A stretch of 64,000 nucleotides of DNA from Burkholderia cenocepacia (GTDB lineage Bacteria > Pseudomonadota > Gammaproteobacteria > Burkholderiales > Burkholderiaceae): positions 2,046,001 through 2,110,000 of the forward strand of contig NZ_CP060039.1 in the NCBI RefSeq assembly GCF_014211915.1. The letters are read 5' to 3'. Below, piece after piece: positions 36,656 through 44,618 of the stretch; within the stretch, counting starts at the first letter, position 1; every line of letters begins with the position of its first letter. A program made the position numbers and the translations under genes. Under the pieces are notes generated by a model. The model worked only from the letters and a program-made list of their open reading frames with translations. It was not told the origin of the DNA and did not search any database.

Positions 36656-37582
36656 ATGACGATGAAGATTGGCTGCGCGCCCTGCTGCTGGGGCGTCGAC
36701 GACGTGAAGAACCCGCACCTGCCGCCGTGGCGGCACGTGCTTGCCGAGGCCGCGCAGGCCGGCTACTCGGGCATCGAGCTCGGGCCGTACGGCTACATCC
36801 CGCTCGAACTCGACGTGGTGAGCGCCGAGCTGGATCGCCAGCGCCTGAGCATCACGGCCGGCACGATCTTCGACGATCTCGTGTCGCCGGAGAACCTGCC
36901 GAACCTGCTGCGCCAGACGCGCGACATCTGCGCGCTGATCACGCGGCTGCCGAAGTTGCCGACGCAGGACGGCCAGCGCTATGCGGCGCCATACCTGGTC
37001 GTGATGGACTGGGGCCACGAGGAACGCGACTACGCGGCCGGCCACGGCGATCGCGCGCCGCGGCTGTCCGACGAGCGCTGGGCGCGGATGGTCGACCATA
37101 TCCGGCAGATCGCCACCATCGCGCGCGACGAGTTCGGCGTGCGCGCGGTGATCCATCCGCATGCGGGCGGCTACATCGAGTTCGCGGACGAGATCGACCG
37201 GATCGTCGCCGACATTCCGGCCGACACGGCGGGCCTGTGTCTCGACACCGGCCACCTGCATTACTCGGGCATGGACCCGGAAACGTGGTTGCGCCGCCAT
37301 GCGGCACGGCTGGACTACGTGCATTTCAAGGATATCGACGCGGCCGTGTACGACACGGTGATGGGCGAGCACATCGCGTTTTTCGCGGCCTGCGCGCGCG
37401 GCGTGATGTGCCCGATCGGCACTGGCGTGCTCGACTACCCGGCGATCCGCCGCGCGCTCGACGACATCGGCTACGCTGGCTACATCACGATCGAACAGGA
37501 GCGCGACCCGCGCAACGCCGGCACGAGCCTGCGCGACGTCGCCGCGAGCCGCGCGTTTCTCGCGTCGGCCGGTTTTGCATGA
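36656..37582 (+). CDS. TIM-barrel isomerase/epimerase, inosose-isomerase (IolI/IolE-like)
   Basis: 308 residues, AP endonuclease 2-type TIM barrel, distinct from iolE and from the gene at 34631. Metal-site motifs are clear: VIHPHAGGYIE, LCLDTGHLHYSG, YVHFKDID and TIEQERDP. These resemble IolE/IolI, so 2-keto-myo-inositol isomerisation or dehydration of another inosose isomer is plausible but not proved. Start at ATG 36656 (GGAGAGACCGAC leader); a second ATG is at 36662. Lies between two dehydrogenase genes, suggesting a dehydrogenase/isomerase pair. Confidence 0.82.
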   Translation: MTMKIGCAPCCWGVDDVKNPHLPPWRHVLAEAAQAGYSGIELGPYGYIPLELDVVSAELDRQRLSITAGTIFDDLVSPENLPNLLRQTRDICALITRLPKLPTQDGQRYAAPYLVVMDWGHEERDYAAGHGDRAPRLSDERWARMVDHIRQIATIARDEFGVRAVIHPHAGGYIEFADEIDRIVADIPADTAGLCLDTGHLHYSGMDPETWLRRHAARLDYVHFKDIDAAVYDTVMGEHIAFFAACARGVMCPIGTGVLDYPAIRRALDDIGYAGYITIEQERDPRNAGTSLRDVAASRAFLASAGFA

Positions 37583-37614
37583 TCCCCTGAACACGCACCA
37601 GGAACACCACCATC

Positions 37615-38787
37615 ATGATTGACGGACAGATTCTGCTTGGCCATTCGATTCGCTGGGGCATGGTCGGCGGCGGGCTCGGCAGCCAGATCGGCTACAGCCA
37701 CCGGTCGGCCGCGCTGCGCGACGGCAGCTTCCAGCTGGTTGCCGGCGCATTCGACATCGATCCCGAGCGCGGCCGCCAGTTCGGCGTGAAGCTCGGCGTC
37801 GCGGCCGAGCGCTGCTATCCCGACTACGCGACGATGTTCGACGCCGAGGCGCGCCGCCCGGATGGCATCCGCGCGGTGTCGATCGCGACGCCGAACAACA
37901 CGCACTTCGAGATCTGCCGTGCCGCGCTGAACGCCGGGCTGCACGTGGTCTGCGAGAAGCCGCTGTGCTTCACGACCGAGGAGGCCGAGGCGCTGCAGCG
38001 CCTGTCGGTCGAGAAAAACCGGATCGTCGGCGTCGCGTACGGCTATTCCGGACACCAGATGATCGAGCAGGCGCGCGAAATGATCGCGCGCGGCGACCTC
38101 GGCGAGATCCGCATCGTGCAGATGCAGTTCGCGCACGGCTTCCATAGTGAAGGCGTCGAGGCCGCGAGCGCGGCCGCGCGCTGGCGCGTCGATCCGAAGT
38201 TCGCCGGCCCGAGCTACGTGCTCGGCGACATCGGCACGCATCCGCTGTACATCTCCGAGGTGATGGCGCCGGAACTGAAGATCCGGCGGCTGATGTGTTC
38301 GCGGCAGAGCTTCGTGAAGAGCCGCGCGCCGCTCGAGGACAACGCGTTCACGATCATGGAGTACGACACCGGCGCGATCGGCTACGTGTGGTCGAGCGCG
38401 GTGAACGCCGGTTCGATGCACGGGCAGAAGGTGCGCGTGATCGGCTCGAAGGCGAGCGTCGAATGGTGGGACGAGCATCCGAACCAGTTGCGCTACGAAA
38501 TCCAGGGGCAGCCCGCGCAGGTGCTCGATCGCGGGATGCCGTACCTGCATCCGAACGCCACGCGCGAAGACCGCATCGGCGCCGGGCATCCGGAAGGGCT
38601 GTTCGAGGCATGGTCGAACCTGTACGCGCGCTTCGCACTCGCGATGGATGCGGCCGATCGCGGCGACGCCGCGGCGGTGAAGGCCATCCGCATTCCGGAC
38701 GTCCACGCGGGCGTCGAGGGCGTGCGCTGGGTCGAGAATTGCGTGCGTTCGGCCGATGCGGGCGGCGTGTGGGTCGACTATCGTTGA
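37615..38787 (+). CDS. Gfo/Idh/MocA-family oxidoreductase (second inositol-type dehydrogenase)
   Basis: 390 residues, longer than iolG. NAD-binding GMVGGGLGSQIG near residues 15-26, VVCEKPLCFT with the family EKP, and GPSYVLGDIGTHPLYISEVM carrying the Asp/His active-site pair. Long-form members of this family in inositol clusters may act on scyllo-inositol or other isomers, or reduce inososes; the substrate is not evident. Last gene of the plus-strand operon before a large hairpin. RBS is weak. Confidence 0.85.
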   Translation: MIDGQILLGHSIRWGMVGGGLGSQIGYSHRSAALRDGSFQLVAGAFDIDPERGRQFGVKLGVAAERCYPDYATMFDAEARRPDGIRAVSIATPNNTHFEICRAALNAGLHVVCEKPLCFTTEEAEALQRLSVEKNRIVGVAYGYSGHQMIEQAREMIARGDLGEIRIVQMQFAHGFHSEGVEAASAAARWRVDPKFAGPSYVLGDIGTHPLYISEVMAPELKIRRLMCSRQSFVKSRAPLEDNAFTIMEYDTGAIGYVWSSAVNAGSMHGQKVRVIGSKASVEWWDEHPNQLRYEIQGQPAQVLDRGMPYLHPNATREDRIGAGHPEGLFEAWSNLYARFALAMDAADRGDAAAVKAIRIPDVHAGVEGVRWVENCVRSADAGGVWVDYR

Positions 38788-38794
38788 ACTGGAT

Positions 38795-38843
38795 AAGGCC
38801 GGCTGCGCGGCGCTTCGTCGCGATTGTCGCGGCAGCCGGCCTT
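38795..38843. terminator. Long-loop hairpin after the inositol operon
   Basis: Perfect 12-bp arms AAGGCCGGCTGC (38795-38806) and GCAGCCGGCCTT (38832-38843) around a 25-base loop, 7 bp after the stop of the last dehydrogenase. No T-run follows. Confidence 0.65.
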
Positions 38844-38881
38844 GGTACACACCCTGATCTTTACGACGCCGCGAGCGCGTT

Positions 38882-38895
38882 GGACAATCGTTTCC
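38882..38895. promoter_or_regulatory. Candidate IolR operator upstream of the RpiR gene
   Basis: GGAC-AATCGT-TTCC, one mismatch from GGAA-N6-TTCC, 174 bp before the regulator ATG at 39070. Would fit autoregulation; support is modest. Confidence 0.35.
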
Positions 38896-39069
38896 AGTCT
38901 TGCCGTGGAGCGTGTGCAAGTGATGACCGAGCGCGTGGGAGCGAGCCGGCGGCGCGGGTCGTGCCGCAAACGTGATTAAATTCGCCCTTCATGCATGTAT
39001 CCAGTCGAGCCCCGGGCCGCGCCGGCCAGCCGCGCGCGCGCATCGGGGCCGTCAACTTCGCGCTATCCG

Positions 39070-39954
39070 ATGAGCTCATCCGAGAAACCTCCCGCCACCG
39101 TCGAGGCGTTCCTGCAGCACCTGACGCAGGAGTACGACGGCCTCAGCAATCGCCTGAAGGTGATCGCGCGCCACGTGGAAACGCATCGGGACCAGCTTGG
39201 GCTGGAAGGCATCCAGTCGCTCGCGGAAGCCTGCGGCGTCCAGCCGTCGGCCGTCGTGCGCTTCGCGAAGCACTTCGGCTTCTCCGGTTTCTCCGAGATG
39301 CAGCGGTTGTTCCGCGAGGGGCTCGCGCAGCAGATCGCGCCGGGGCGTGCGTACAACCTGCGGCTGCGCGACGTGATCGAAGCCGGCTCGTCGAGCCTGC
39401 AGCCCGAACAGATCGCCGACGAATTCATCAAGGGCAGCATTGCCGGGATGCAGCAGTTGCGGCAGACGCTCGATTCGCAGGCACTCGCGCAGGCCGTCGA
39501 CCTGCTCGCCGATACGCAGGCGATCTGGATCGCCGGGTCGCGGCGTGCGTTTCCGATCGCCGTGTATCTCGACTATGCGCTGCAGCACACCGACAAGCGC
39601 ATCGGGCTGTTCGACGCGCTCGGCAGCATGCATCTCGGCCAGATCCGCTCGGTGCGCGAGGGCGACGTGATGATCGCGATCTCGTTCATGCCGTATGCGG
39701 ACGAGACCGTGCAGGTCGCGCAGCAGGCCGCGCAGCGCGGCGCACGCTTGATCGCGATTACCGACAGCCGGATGAGCCCGCTTGCGCGGGAGGCGGAAGT
39801 GACGCTGATGGTGCAGGACAGCGCGACGTTCGGCTTTCGCGCGCTGACGGCCACGATGGGCCTTGCGCAGAGCCTGTTCGTCGCGCTCGCGTACCGGCTC
39901 GAGCTGTCGTACCTGCCGACCGCCGACGGCGCACACGGCACGAAGGCCGGTTGA
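39070..39954 (+). CDS. RpiR-family transcriptional regulator (IolR-like)
   Basis: 294 residues from ATG 39070. N-terminal HTH_6 domain (about 10-85; GIQSLAEACGVQPSAVVRFAKHFGFSGFSEMQRLF is the recognition region) and a C-terminal SIS phosphosugar-binding domain (about 130-250; IWIAGSRRAFPIAVYLDYAL, MIAISFMPYADETV). Set inside the inositol cluster and next to GGAA-N6-TTCC-like sites, it is very likely the inositol regulator, with a phosphorylated pathway intermediate as inducer. Convergent with iolA. Confidence 0.93.
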   Translation: MSSSEKPPATVEAFLQHLTQEYDGLSNRLKVIARHVETHRDQLGLEGIQSLAEACGVQPSAVVRFAKHFGFSGFSEMQRLFREGLAQQIAPGRAYNLRLRDVIEAGSSSLQPEQIADEFIKGSIAGMQQLRQTLDSQALAQAVDLLADTQAIWIAGSRRAFPIAVYLDYALQHTDKRIGLFDALGSMHLGQIRSVREGDVMIAISFMPYADETVQVAQQAAQRGARLIAITDSRMSPLAREAEVTLMVQDSATFGFRALTATMGLAQSLFVALAYRLELSYLPTADGAHGTKAG

Positions 39955-39962
39955 TCGCGACT

Positions 39963-40007
39963 GCCGGTGCGCCGCCCGCCGAATGGATCGGCGGAGGGCG
40001 CACCGGC
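39963..40007. terminator. Bidirectional hairpin between the RpiR gene and iolA
   Basis: Outer arms GCCGGTGCGCC and GGCGCACCGGC with an inner GCCGA/TCGGC extension separated by small mismatches, between convergent genes. It begins 9 bp after the regulator stop. Confidence 0.7.
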
Positions 40008-40011
40008 CGGC

Positions 40012-41532
40012 TTACTTCGCGGTCGGCATCGCGAATTCGGCGCCCTTGCCGATGCTCGCCGACCAGCGCTGCATCACCGACTTCTGGCGCGTGTAGAAGC
40101 GCACGCCTTCCTCGCCGTACGCGTGCATGTCGCCGAACAGGCTCTTCTTCCAGCCGCCGAAGCCGTGCCACGCCATCGGCACCGGAATCGGCACGTTGAT
40201 GCCGACCATGCCGACCTGGATGCGCCGCGCGAATTCGCGCGCGATGCCGCCGTCGCTCGTGAAGCACGACACGCCGTTGCCGAACTCGTGCGCGTTGATC
40301 AGGTCGACCGCTTCGCCGAAATCCTTCACGCGCACGCAGCCGAGCACCGGCCCGAAGATCTCTTCCTTGTAGATCCGCATGTCGGGGGTCACGTGGTCGA
40401 ACAGTGTGCCACCGGTGAAGAAGCCGGCCTCGCGGCCCGGCACGCGCAGCCCGCGGCCGTCGACCACCAGTTGCGCGCCTTCGTTCACGCCTTGCTCGAT
40501 ATAGCCTTCGATGCGCTTGAGCGCTTCGCCGGTGACGATCGGCCCCATCTCGACTTCCGGCGACATCCCGTCGCCGATCACCAGCGTGCGCGCGCGTTCG
40601 GCCACGGCCGGCACGATCCTGTCGGCCACGTCGCCGACCAGCACCGCGATGCTGATCGCCATGCAGCGCTCGCCGGCCGAGCCGTACGCGGCGCCGATCA
40701 GCGCGTCGACCGCCTGGTCGAGGTTCGCGTCGGGCATCACGACGAGGTGGTTCTTCGCGCCGCCGAGCGCCTGCACGCGCTTGCCCGACTGCACCGCGCG
40801 CTGCTGCACGTAGGCGGCGATCGGCGTCGAGCCGACGAAGCTGACGGCCTGCACGTCCGGGTGATCGAGAAGGGCATCGACCGCGCCCTTGTCGCCCTGC
40901 ACGACGTTGAACACGCCGGCGGGCAGGCCGGCCTGCGTGAGCAGGTCGGCGATGAACAGCGCGGCCGACGGGTCGCGCTCGCTCGGCTTCAGCACGAACG
41001 TGTTGCCCGTCGCGAGCGCGACCGGGAACATCCAGCACGGCACCATGCACGGGAAGTTGAACGGCGTGATGCCCGCGACGACGCCGAGCGGCTGGCGCAT
41101 CGTCCAGTTGTCGATGCCGGTGCTGACCTGGTCGGTGAAGTCGCCCTTCAGCAGTTGCGGCACGCCGCACGCGAATTCGATGATGTCGATGCCGCGCGCG
41201 ACTTCGCCCTGCGCGTCGGAGAACACCTTGCCGTGCTCGGCCGTGATGATCGCCGCCAGCGTGTCGCGGTGCTCGTTCATCAGCTGCAGGAAGCGGTGCA
41301 GCACACGCGCGCGGCGGATCGGCGGCGTGTCGGCCCAGGCCGGGAACGCCGCGTGGGCCGACGCGACGGCCCGTTCGACTTCGTCGTTGCCGGCCAGCGC
41401 GACGCGCCGCACCGCGCGACCGAGCGCCGGATTGAAGACGTCCTGGAAGCGGCCGCTGCGGCCGGCGACGGGTGCGCCGTCGAGGTAGTGGCCGACGTCG
41501 GCGTCGGACGTATAGGCGGGAACCGTGGTCAT
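40012..41532 (-). CDS. iolA: CoA-acylating (methyl)malonate-semialdehyde dehydrogenase
   Basis: 506 residues, aldehyde dehydrogenase superfamily. Converts malonate semialdehyde plus CoA and NAD to acetyl-CoA, the last step of inositol breakdown; the same type serves valine degradation as MmsA. Marks: [33 protein letters not shown] and the catalytic Cys290 in [12 protein letters not shown], which lacks the conserved Glu pattern of hydrolytic ALDHs, as expected for CoA-dependent members. Closes the inositol island on the minus strand, convergent with the regulator. Confidence 0.93.
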   Translation of the reverse strand: MTTVPAYTSDADVGHYLDGAPVAGRSGRFQDVFNPALGRAVRRVALAGNDEVERAVASAHAAFPAWADTPPIRRARVLHRFLQLMNEHRDTLAAIITAEHGKVFSDAQGEVARGIDIIEFACGVPQLLKGDFTDQVSTGIDNWTMRQPLGVVAGITPFNFPCMVPCWMFPVALATGNTFVLKPSERDPSAALFIADLLTQAGLPAGVFNVVQGDKGAVDALLDHPDVQAVSFVGSTPIAAYVQQRAVQSGKRVQALGGAKNHLVVMPDANLDQAVDALIGAAYGSAGERCMAISIAVLVGDVADRIVPAVAERARTLVIGDGMSPEVEMGPIVTGEALKRIEGYIEQGVNEGAQLVVDGRGLRVPGREAGFFTGGTLFDHVTPDMRIYKEEIFGPVLGCVRVKDFGEAVDLINAHEFGNGVSCFTSDGGIAREFARRIQVGMVGINVPIPVPMAWHGFGGWKKSLFGDMHAYGEEGVRFYTRQKSVMQRWSASIGKGAEFAMPTAK

Positions 41533-41641
41533 GCGTGTCTCCTGGGGATGAGGGGCAACAGCGCCTAGTCTAGGGAAACCGGCAGGGCGGGAGAAGGCCG
41601 CGAAACTTGATTCACTGTTCAGAATTCTGAATAATCAGTGG

Positions 41642-42577
41642 ATGAATCAGCAAAATGTCCAGGCGCTCTGGCCGCATATCCATTCGCTGACGGTGCTGGC
41701 CGCCGCGGGCAGTTTCACGGCTGCCGCGCAGCGGCTCGGCATCAGCAAGGCCGCGATGAGCCAGCGCATCGCCGATCTCGAAAAGGCGGCCGGCGTGCCG
41801 CTCGTGCGCCGCACCACGCGCAGCGTGCGGCTCACCGATGCGGGCCAGACGCTGGTCGACAGCACGCGCGACGCGTTCGAGTCGATCGGCCAGCATTTCG
41901 CGCGGGTGAAGGATCTCGCCGGCGAGCCGCGCGGGCTGCTGCGCGTCACGGTGCCGGTCGCGCTCGGGCGCCAGCAGGTCGTGCCGCACCTGCCCGATTT
42001 CCTGCGCCAGCATCCGGGCGTGCAGATCGAGCTCGATCTGTCGGACCGCCTGCATTCGCTGACGCAGGAGGGCTTCGACCTCGCGATCCGCCATACGACC
42101 ACAGCGCCGCAGACCCACGTCGCGTGGAAGCTGTGCGACACGCGTTCGCTGCTGGTCGCGAGCCGCGACTATCTCGACGCGCGCGGCGCGCCGCGCCACC
42201 CGAGCGAACTCGTCGATCACAGCTGCCTGTGCTACCTGCGCGACAACGAGCCGGCCGCGTGGAGCTTCGAGCCGGACGGCCGCCGGCGCCAGCGCGTGAG
42301 CGTGCCGGTGCGCGGCAGTTTCGCGGCGAACAACAGCGAGGCGATGCGCGAGGCCGCGCTCGGCGGGCTCGGCATCGCGCTGCTGCCCGATTTCAGCGCG
42401 CGGCGCGATCTCGACGCCGGCCGGCTCGTCGCGCTGCTCGACGGCTGGCGGCCGTCGGGCGCGTTCGGCGATCACATTTTCGCGATTCGTCCGTACAGCC
42501 CGGTCGTGCCGAGCGCGGTGCGCGCGCTGGTGCGCCACTTGCGCGAGCGGCTCGCGGGCGGCTTCTCCGGCGCGTGA
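41642..42577 (+). CDS. LysR-family transcriptional regulator
   Basis: 311 residues. HTH (about 10-70: TVLAAAGSFTAAAQRLGISKAAMSQRIADLEKAAGVPLVRR) and a LysR substrate domain with the LRVTVPVALGRQQVVPHLPDFLRQHPGVQIELDLSDR pattern of the CrgA/DsdC-like branch. Divergent from iolA with a 109-bp gap, so iolA might be under its control, but the RpiR protein is the more natural inositol regulator. Target unknown. Confidence 0.92.
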   Translation: MNQQNVQALWPHIHSLTVLAAAGSFTAAAQRLGISKAAMSQRIADLEKAAGVPLVRRTTRSVRLTDAGQTLVDSTRDAFESIGQHFARVKDLAGEPRGLLRVTVPVALGRQQVVPHLPDFLRQHPGVQIELDLSDRLHSLTQEGFDLAIRHTTTAPQTHVAWKLCDTRSLLVASRDYLDARGAPRHPSELVDHSCLCYLRDNEPAAWSFEPDGRRRQRVSVPVRGSFAANNSEAMREAALGGLGIALLPDFSARRDLDAGRLVALLDGWRPSGAFGDHIFAIRPYSPVVPSAVRALVRHLRERLAGGFSGA

Positions 42578-42700
42578 GCCGGCTGCCGGCTGCCGGCGGG
42601 CGCGGGGCCGTGGACGGCCGGGCAGGCGCGGCGGCGCTGCGGTAAAATCGCGGCTTCCTCCCGCGCCGTGTGTGGCGCGTCATTCGAAGGTCGACAGCCG

Positions 42701-42928
42701 ATGCAGATTCACAAGGAAGTGGACGCGCGCGGGCTCAATTGCCCGTTGCCGATCCTGCGTGCCAAGAAAGCGCTTGCCGATATGGAGAGCGGGCAGATCC
42801 TCAAGGTGCTCGCGACCGATCCGGGCTCGCAGCGCGATTTCGCCGCGTTCGCGAAGCAGACGGGCAACGAGATCGTCGAATCGACGACGCAGGACAAGAC
42901 CTTCGTGTTCCTGATGCGTCGCCGCTGA
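42701..42928 (+). CDS. TusA-family sulfurtransferase-like protein
   Basis: 75 residues, the single-domain TusA/SirA fold. Contains the diagnostic CPxP motif (Cys14-Pro-Leu-Pro) in DARGLNCPLPILRAKKAL. TusA relays persulfide sulfur in tRNA thiolation and sulfur trafficking; several paralogs exist in proteobacteria, so this copy's exact role is open. ATG 42701 gives the canonical N-terminus. Stands alone between a LysR gene and an unknown gene. Confidence 0.9.
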   Translation: MQIHKEVDARGLNCPLPILRAKKALADMESGQILKVLATDPGSQRDFAAFAKQTGNEIVESTTQDKTFVFLMRRR

Positions 42929-43005
42929 AGGCACGCATCGCGCGTCCCGCGGTGCCGGGCTCCCGGCCGGCCGCGCCTCGGCAGTCGCGCCTGGCCGACC
43001 GCCCC

Positions 43006-43061
43006 AAGCCGGTTGCCCGAAGCCGGTCGCCCCTAACCGGGCGTCCCTAACCGGGCGTCCC
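43006..43061. repeat. Four-copy 14-bp tandem repeat
   Basis: Units at 43006-43019, 43020-43033, 43034-43047 and 43048-43061: AAGCCGGTTGCCCG, AAGCCGGTCGCCCC, TAACCGGGCGTCCC, TAACCGGGCGTCCC. The last two are identical and the first two differ by a few bases. It lies just upstream of the promoter-like TATACT of the unknown gene at 43213. Confidence 0.75.
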
Positions 43062-43101
43062 TCTCTGACAATTCTTAAACCTCATTGCGTGACCGGCTGC
43101 G

Positions 43102-43107
43102 TATACT
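43102..43107 (+). promoter_or_regulatory. Candidate -10 box for the unknown gene at 43213
   Basis: TATACT preceded by TGCG (extended -10-like) 105 bp before the ATG. No -35 at standard spacing was found. Confidence 0.35.
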
Positions 43108-43212
43108 GACCCGGCCGGTCGTCCGCTCCCAGCGGAGGCGCCGGCCACGGTACGTCGCACGGCGGGCTCGGGGGCCATGCCTGACGCTACCGTCGTACAA
43201 CGGGGAGAGGAC

Positions 43213-43647
43213 ATGTCCTTCAGACCAGGGACCCTTCGAAGTCCGTCCGGAGCGGAAAGCATCGCGCCCGTGCGCACCTCGGAATTGAGCCGGATCGAGC
43301 TCGATCCGCAGCAGGACCGCCACGCGCGTGCCGCGCTGGAGGCGTACGCGGATTCGGCCGCGGCCGAAATGCCGTGGCTGGCCGAGTGGCTCGACGAACG
43401 GCTGCGCGACGCCGCGCGGGACGACGGCTCGGGCCCGACCTACTGTGGCGCAACGATCGAACGCGTGTTCGATCTGGCGCAGGCATGGGCGGCGGGCCAG
43501 CCCGACTACGCGGCCCATGCGTGGGAGCGCGTGCGCGGCCAGCTGCAGCGGATGCTGGCGCAACCGCCGCTGTCGGAGCCGCCGTCGCCACGGATGCCGA
43601 CCGACGATTTTGCCGAGCCGGTGGCCGGCATCGCGGGCGCCGATTAG
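43213..43647 (+). CDS. Protein of unknown function
   Basis: 144 residues from ATG 43213, which has a strong GGGGAGAGGAC leader; an ATG at 43177 is less well placed. The product is soluble, Ala- and charge-rich, with predicted amphipathic helices (ARAALEAYADSAAAEMPWLAEWLDERLRDAAR; AWERVRGQLQRMLAQ) and a proline-rich, acidic C-terminal tail. I recognise no domain. It lies between the tandem repeat and the response-regulator operon, from which it is separated by 266 bp with a palindrome, so it is probably a separate unit. Confidence 0.7.
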   Translation: MSFRPGTLRSPSGAESIAPVRTSELSRIELDPQQDRHARAALEAYADSAAAEMPWLAEWLDERLRDAARDDGSGPTYCGATIERVFDLAQAWAAGQPDYAAHAWERVRGQLQRMLAQPPLSEPPSPRMPTDDFAEPVAGIAGAD

Positions 43648-43710
43648 GCGTCCGGTTGCGCAACAGAAAGGATTATTCGAAGAAAGGGCGATAGTCCGCG
43701 CAATTTCTTG

Positions 43711-43740
43711 GCGAATTTCATACTACTATGATGAAATCGC
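43711..43740. promoter_or_regulatory. Palindromic candidate operator before the response-regulator operon
   Basis: Arms GCGAATTTCAT and ATGAAATCGC (7 perfect bases ATTTCAT/ATGAAAT, then matching GCG/CGC with one extra A) around 9 bases, in an AT-rich patch about 175 bp before the regulator ATG. May be a binding site for the regulator itself; not tested. Confidence 0.4.
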
Positions 43741-43913
43741 CGGTTCGTCCGTGCCCCGTTTTTGAGATATTTAGCCGGGCTCGCCGGTTTGCGCAGGTGG
43801 CGCGAGCGGCGAACGACGGCTCGCTGGCCGGTATCCGCCGCCGCGCGCAGGTTGCGCGGCCGGGGCAGGCGCGGGAGCCGAATGGACGAATCGACTTCGA
43901 TTTGCGGGGTGCT

Positions 43914-44618
43914 ATGAGAATTGCTGTACTGGATGACGATCCGGCCCAGACGGATTTCGTCAGTCAAACGCTGACGGCCGTTGGCCATACGTGCTATGCG
44001 TTCAAGGAAGGCAAGGCCCTGAAGAAGCGCCTGCAGCGCGAGACGTTCGATCTGCTGGTGCTCGACTGGAACGTGCCCGACATGTCCGGCGAGGAAGTGC
44101 TCAAGTGGGTGCGCGCCAACCAGACCGAGCACAGCCTGCCGATCATCTTCATGACGAGCCGCGACGACGAGGCGGGGATCACGCAGATCCTCAACGCCGG
44201 CGCCGACGATTACGTGGTCAAGCCGGTGTCCGGCCCGATCCTGCGCGCGCGCATCGGTTCGCTGCTGCGCCGCGCGTATCCGGTCAACGCCGAGGCGACC
44301 GTCCGCGAATTCGATCAGTTCCGTTTCGACGTGAACCTGAAGCAGGCGTACGTCGGCGACAAGGCCGTGAGCCTCACGCAAAAGGAATTCGAGCTCGCGC
44401 TGTTGCTGTTCCAGCATCTGGACCGGCCGCTGTCGCGCGCGCACATTCTCGACCTCGTGTGGAAGCAGGCGACCGACATTCCGTCGCGCACGATGGATAC
44501 GCACATTTCGATGCTGCGCACGAAGCTCGGCCTGCGGCCCGAGAACGGCTACCGTCTCGCGCCGATCTACGGGTACGGCTACCGGCTCGAACGGGTCGGC
44601 CAGGGGGAACCGGAGTGA
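43914..44618 (+). CDS. Two-component response regulator (receiver plus winged-helix)
   Basis: 234 residues. Receiver domain (1-125) with the acidic pocket Asp7-Asp9, phosphoacceptor Asp51 and a conserved Lys in the YVVKPVSG loop; OmpR/PhoB-type winged helix (about 135-230) with LTQKEFELALLLFQHLDRPLSRAHIL and SRTMDTHISMLRTKLGL. ATG 43914 gives the intact first strand. Its stop overlaps the GTG of the LysM-FecR gene, and the kinase follows, so it is the regulator half of the four-gene signalling locus. Confidence 0.93.
   Translation: MRIAVLDDDPAQTDFVSQTLTAVGHTCYAFKEGKALKKRLQRETFDLLVLDWNVPDMSGEEVLKWVRANQTEHSLPIIFMTSRDDEAGITQILNAGADDYVVKPVSGPILRARIGSLLRRAYPVNAEATVREFDQFRFDVNLKQAYVGDKAVSLTQKEFELALLLFQHLDRPLSRAHILDLVWKQATDIPSRTMDTHISMLRTKLGLRPENGYRLAPIYGYGYRLERVGQGEPE

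Noticed and set aside
43006..43061. 14-bp tandem repeat as a CRISPR array
   Set aside because: Repeats are contiguous without spacers and too short, and there are no cas genes nearby.
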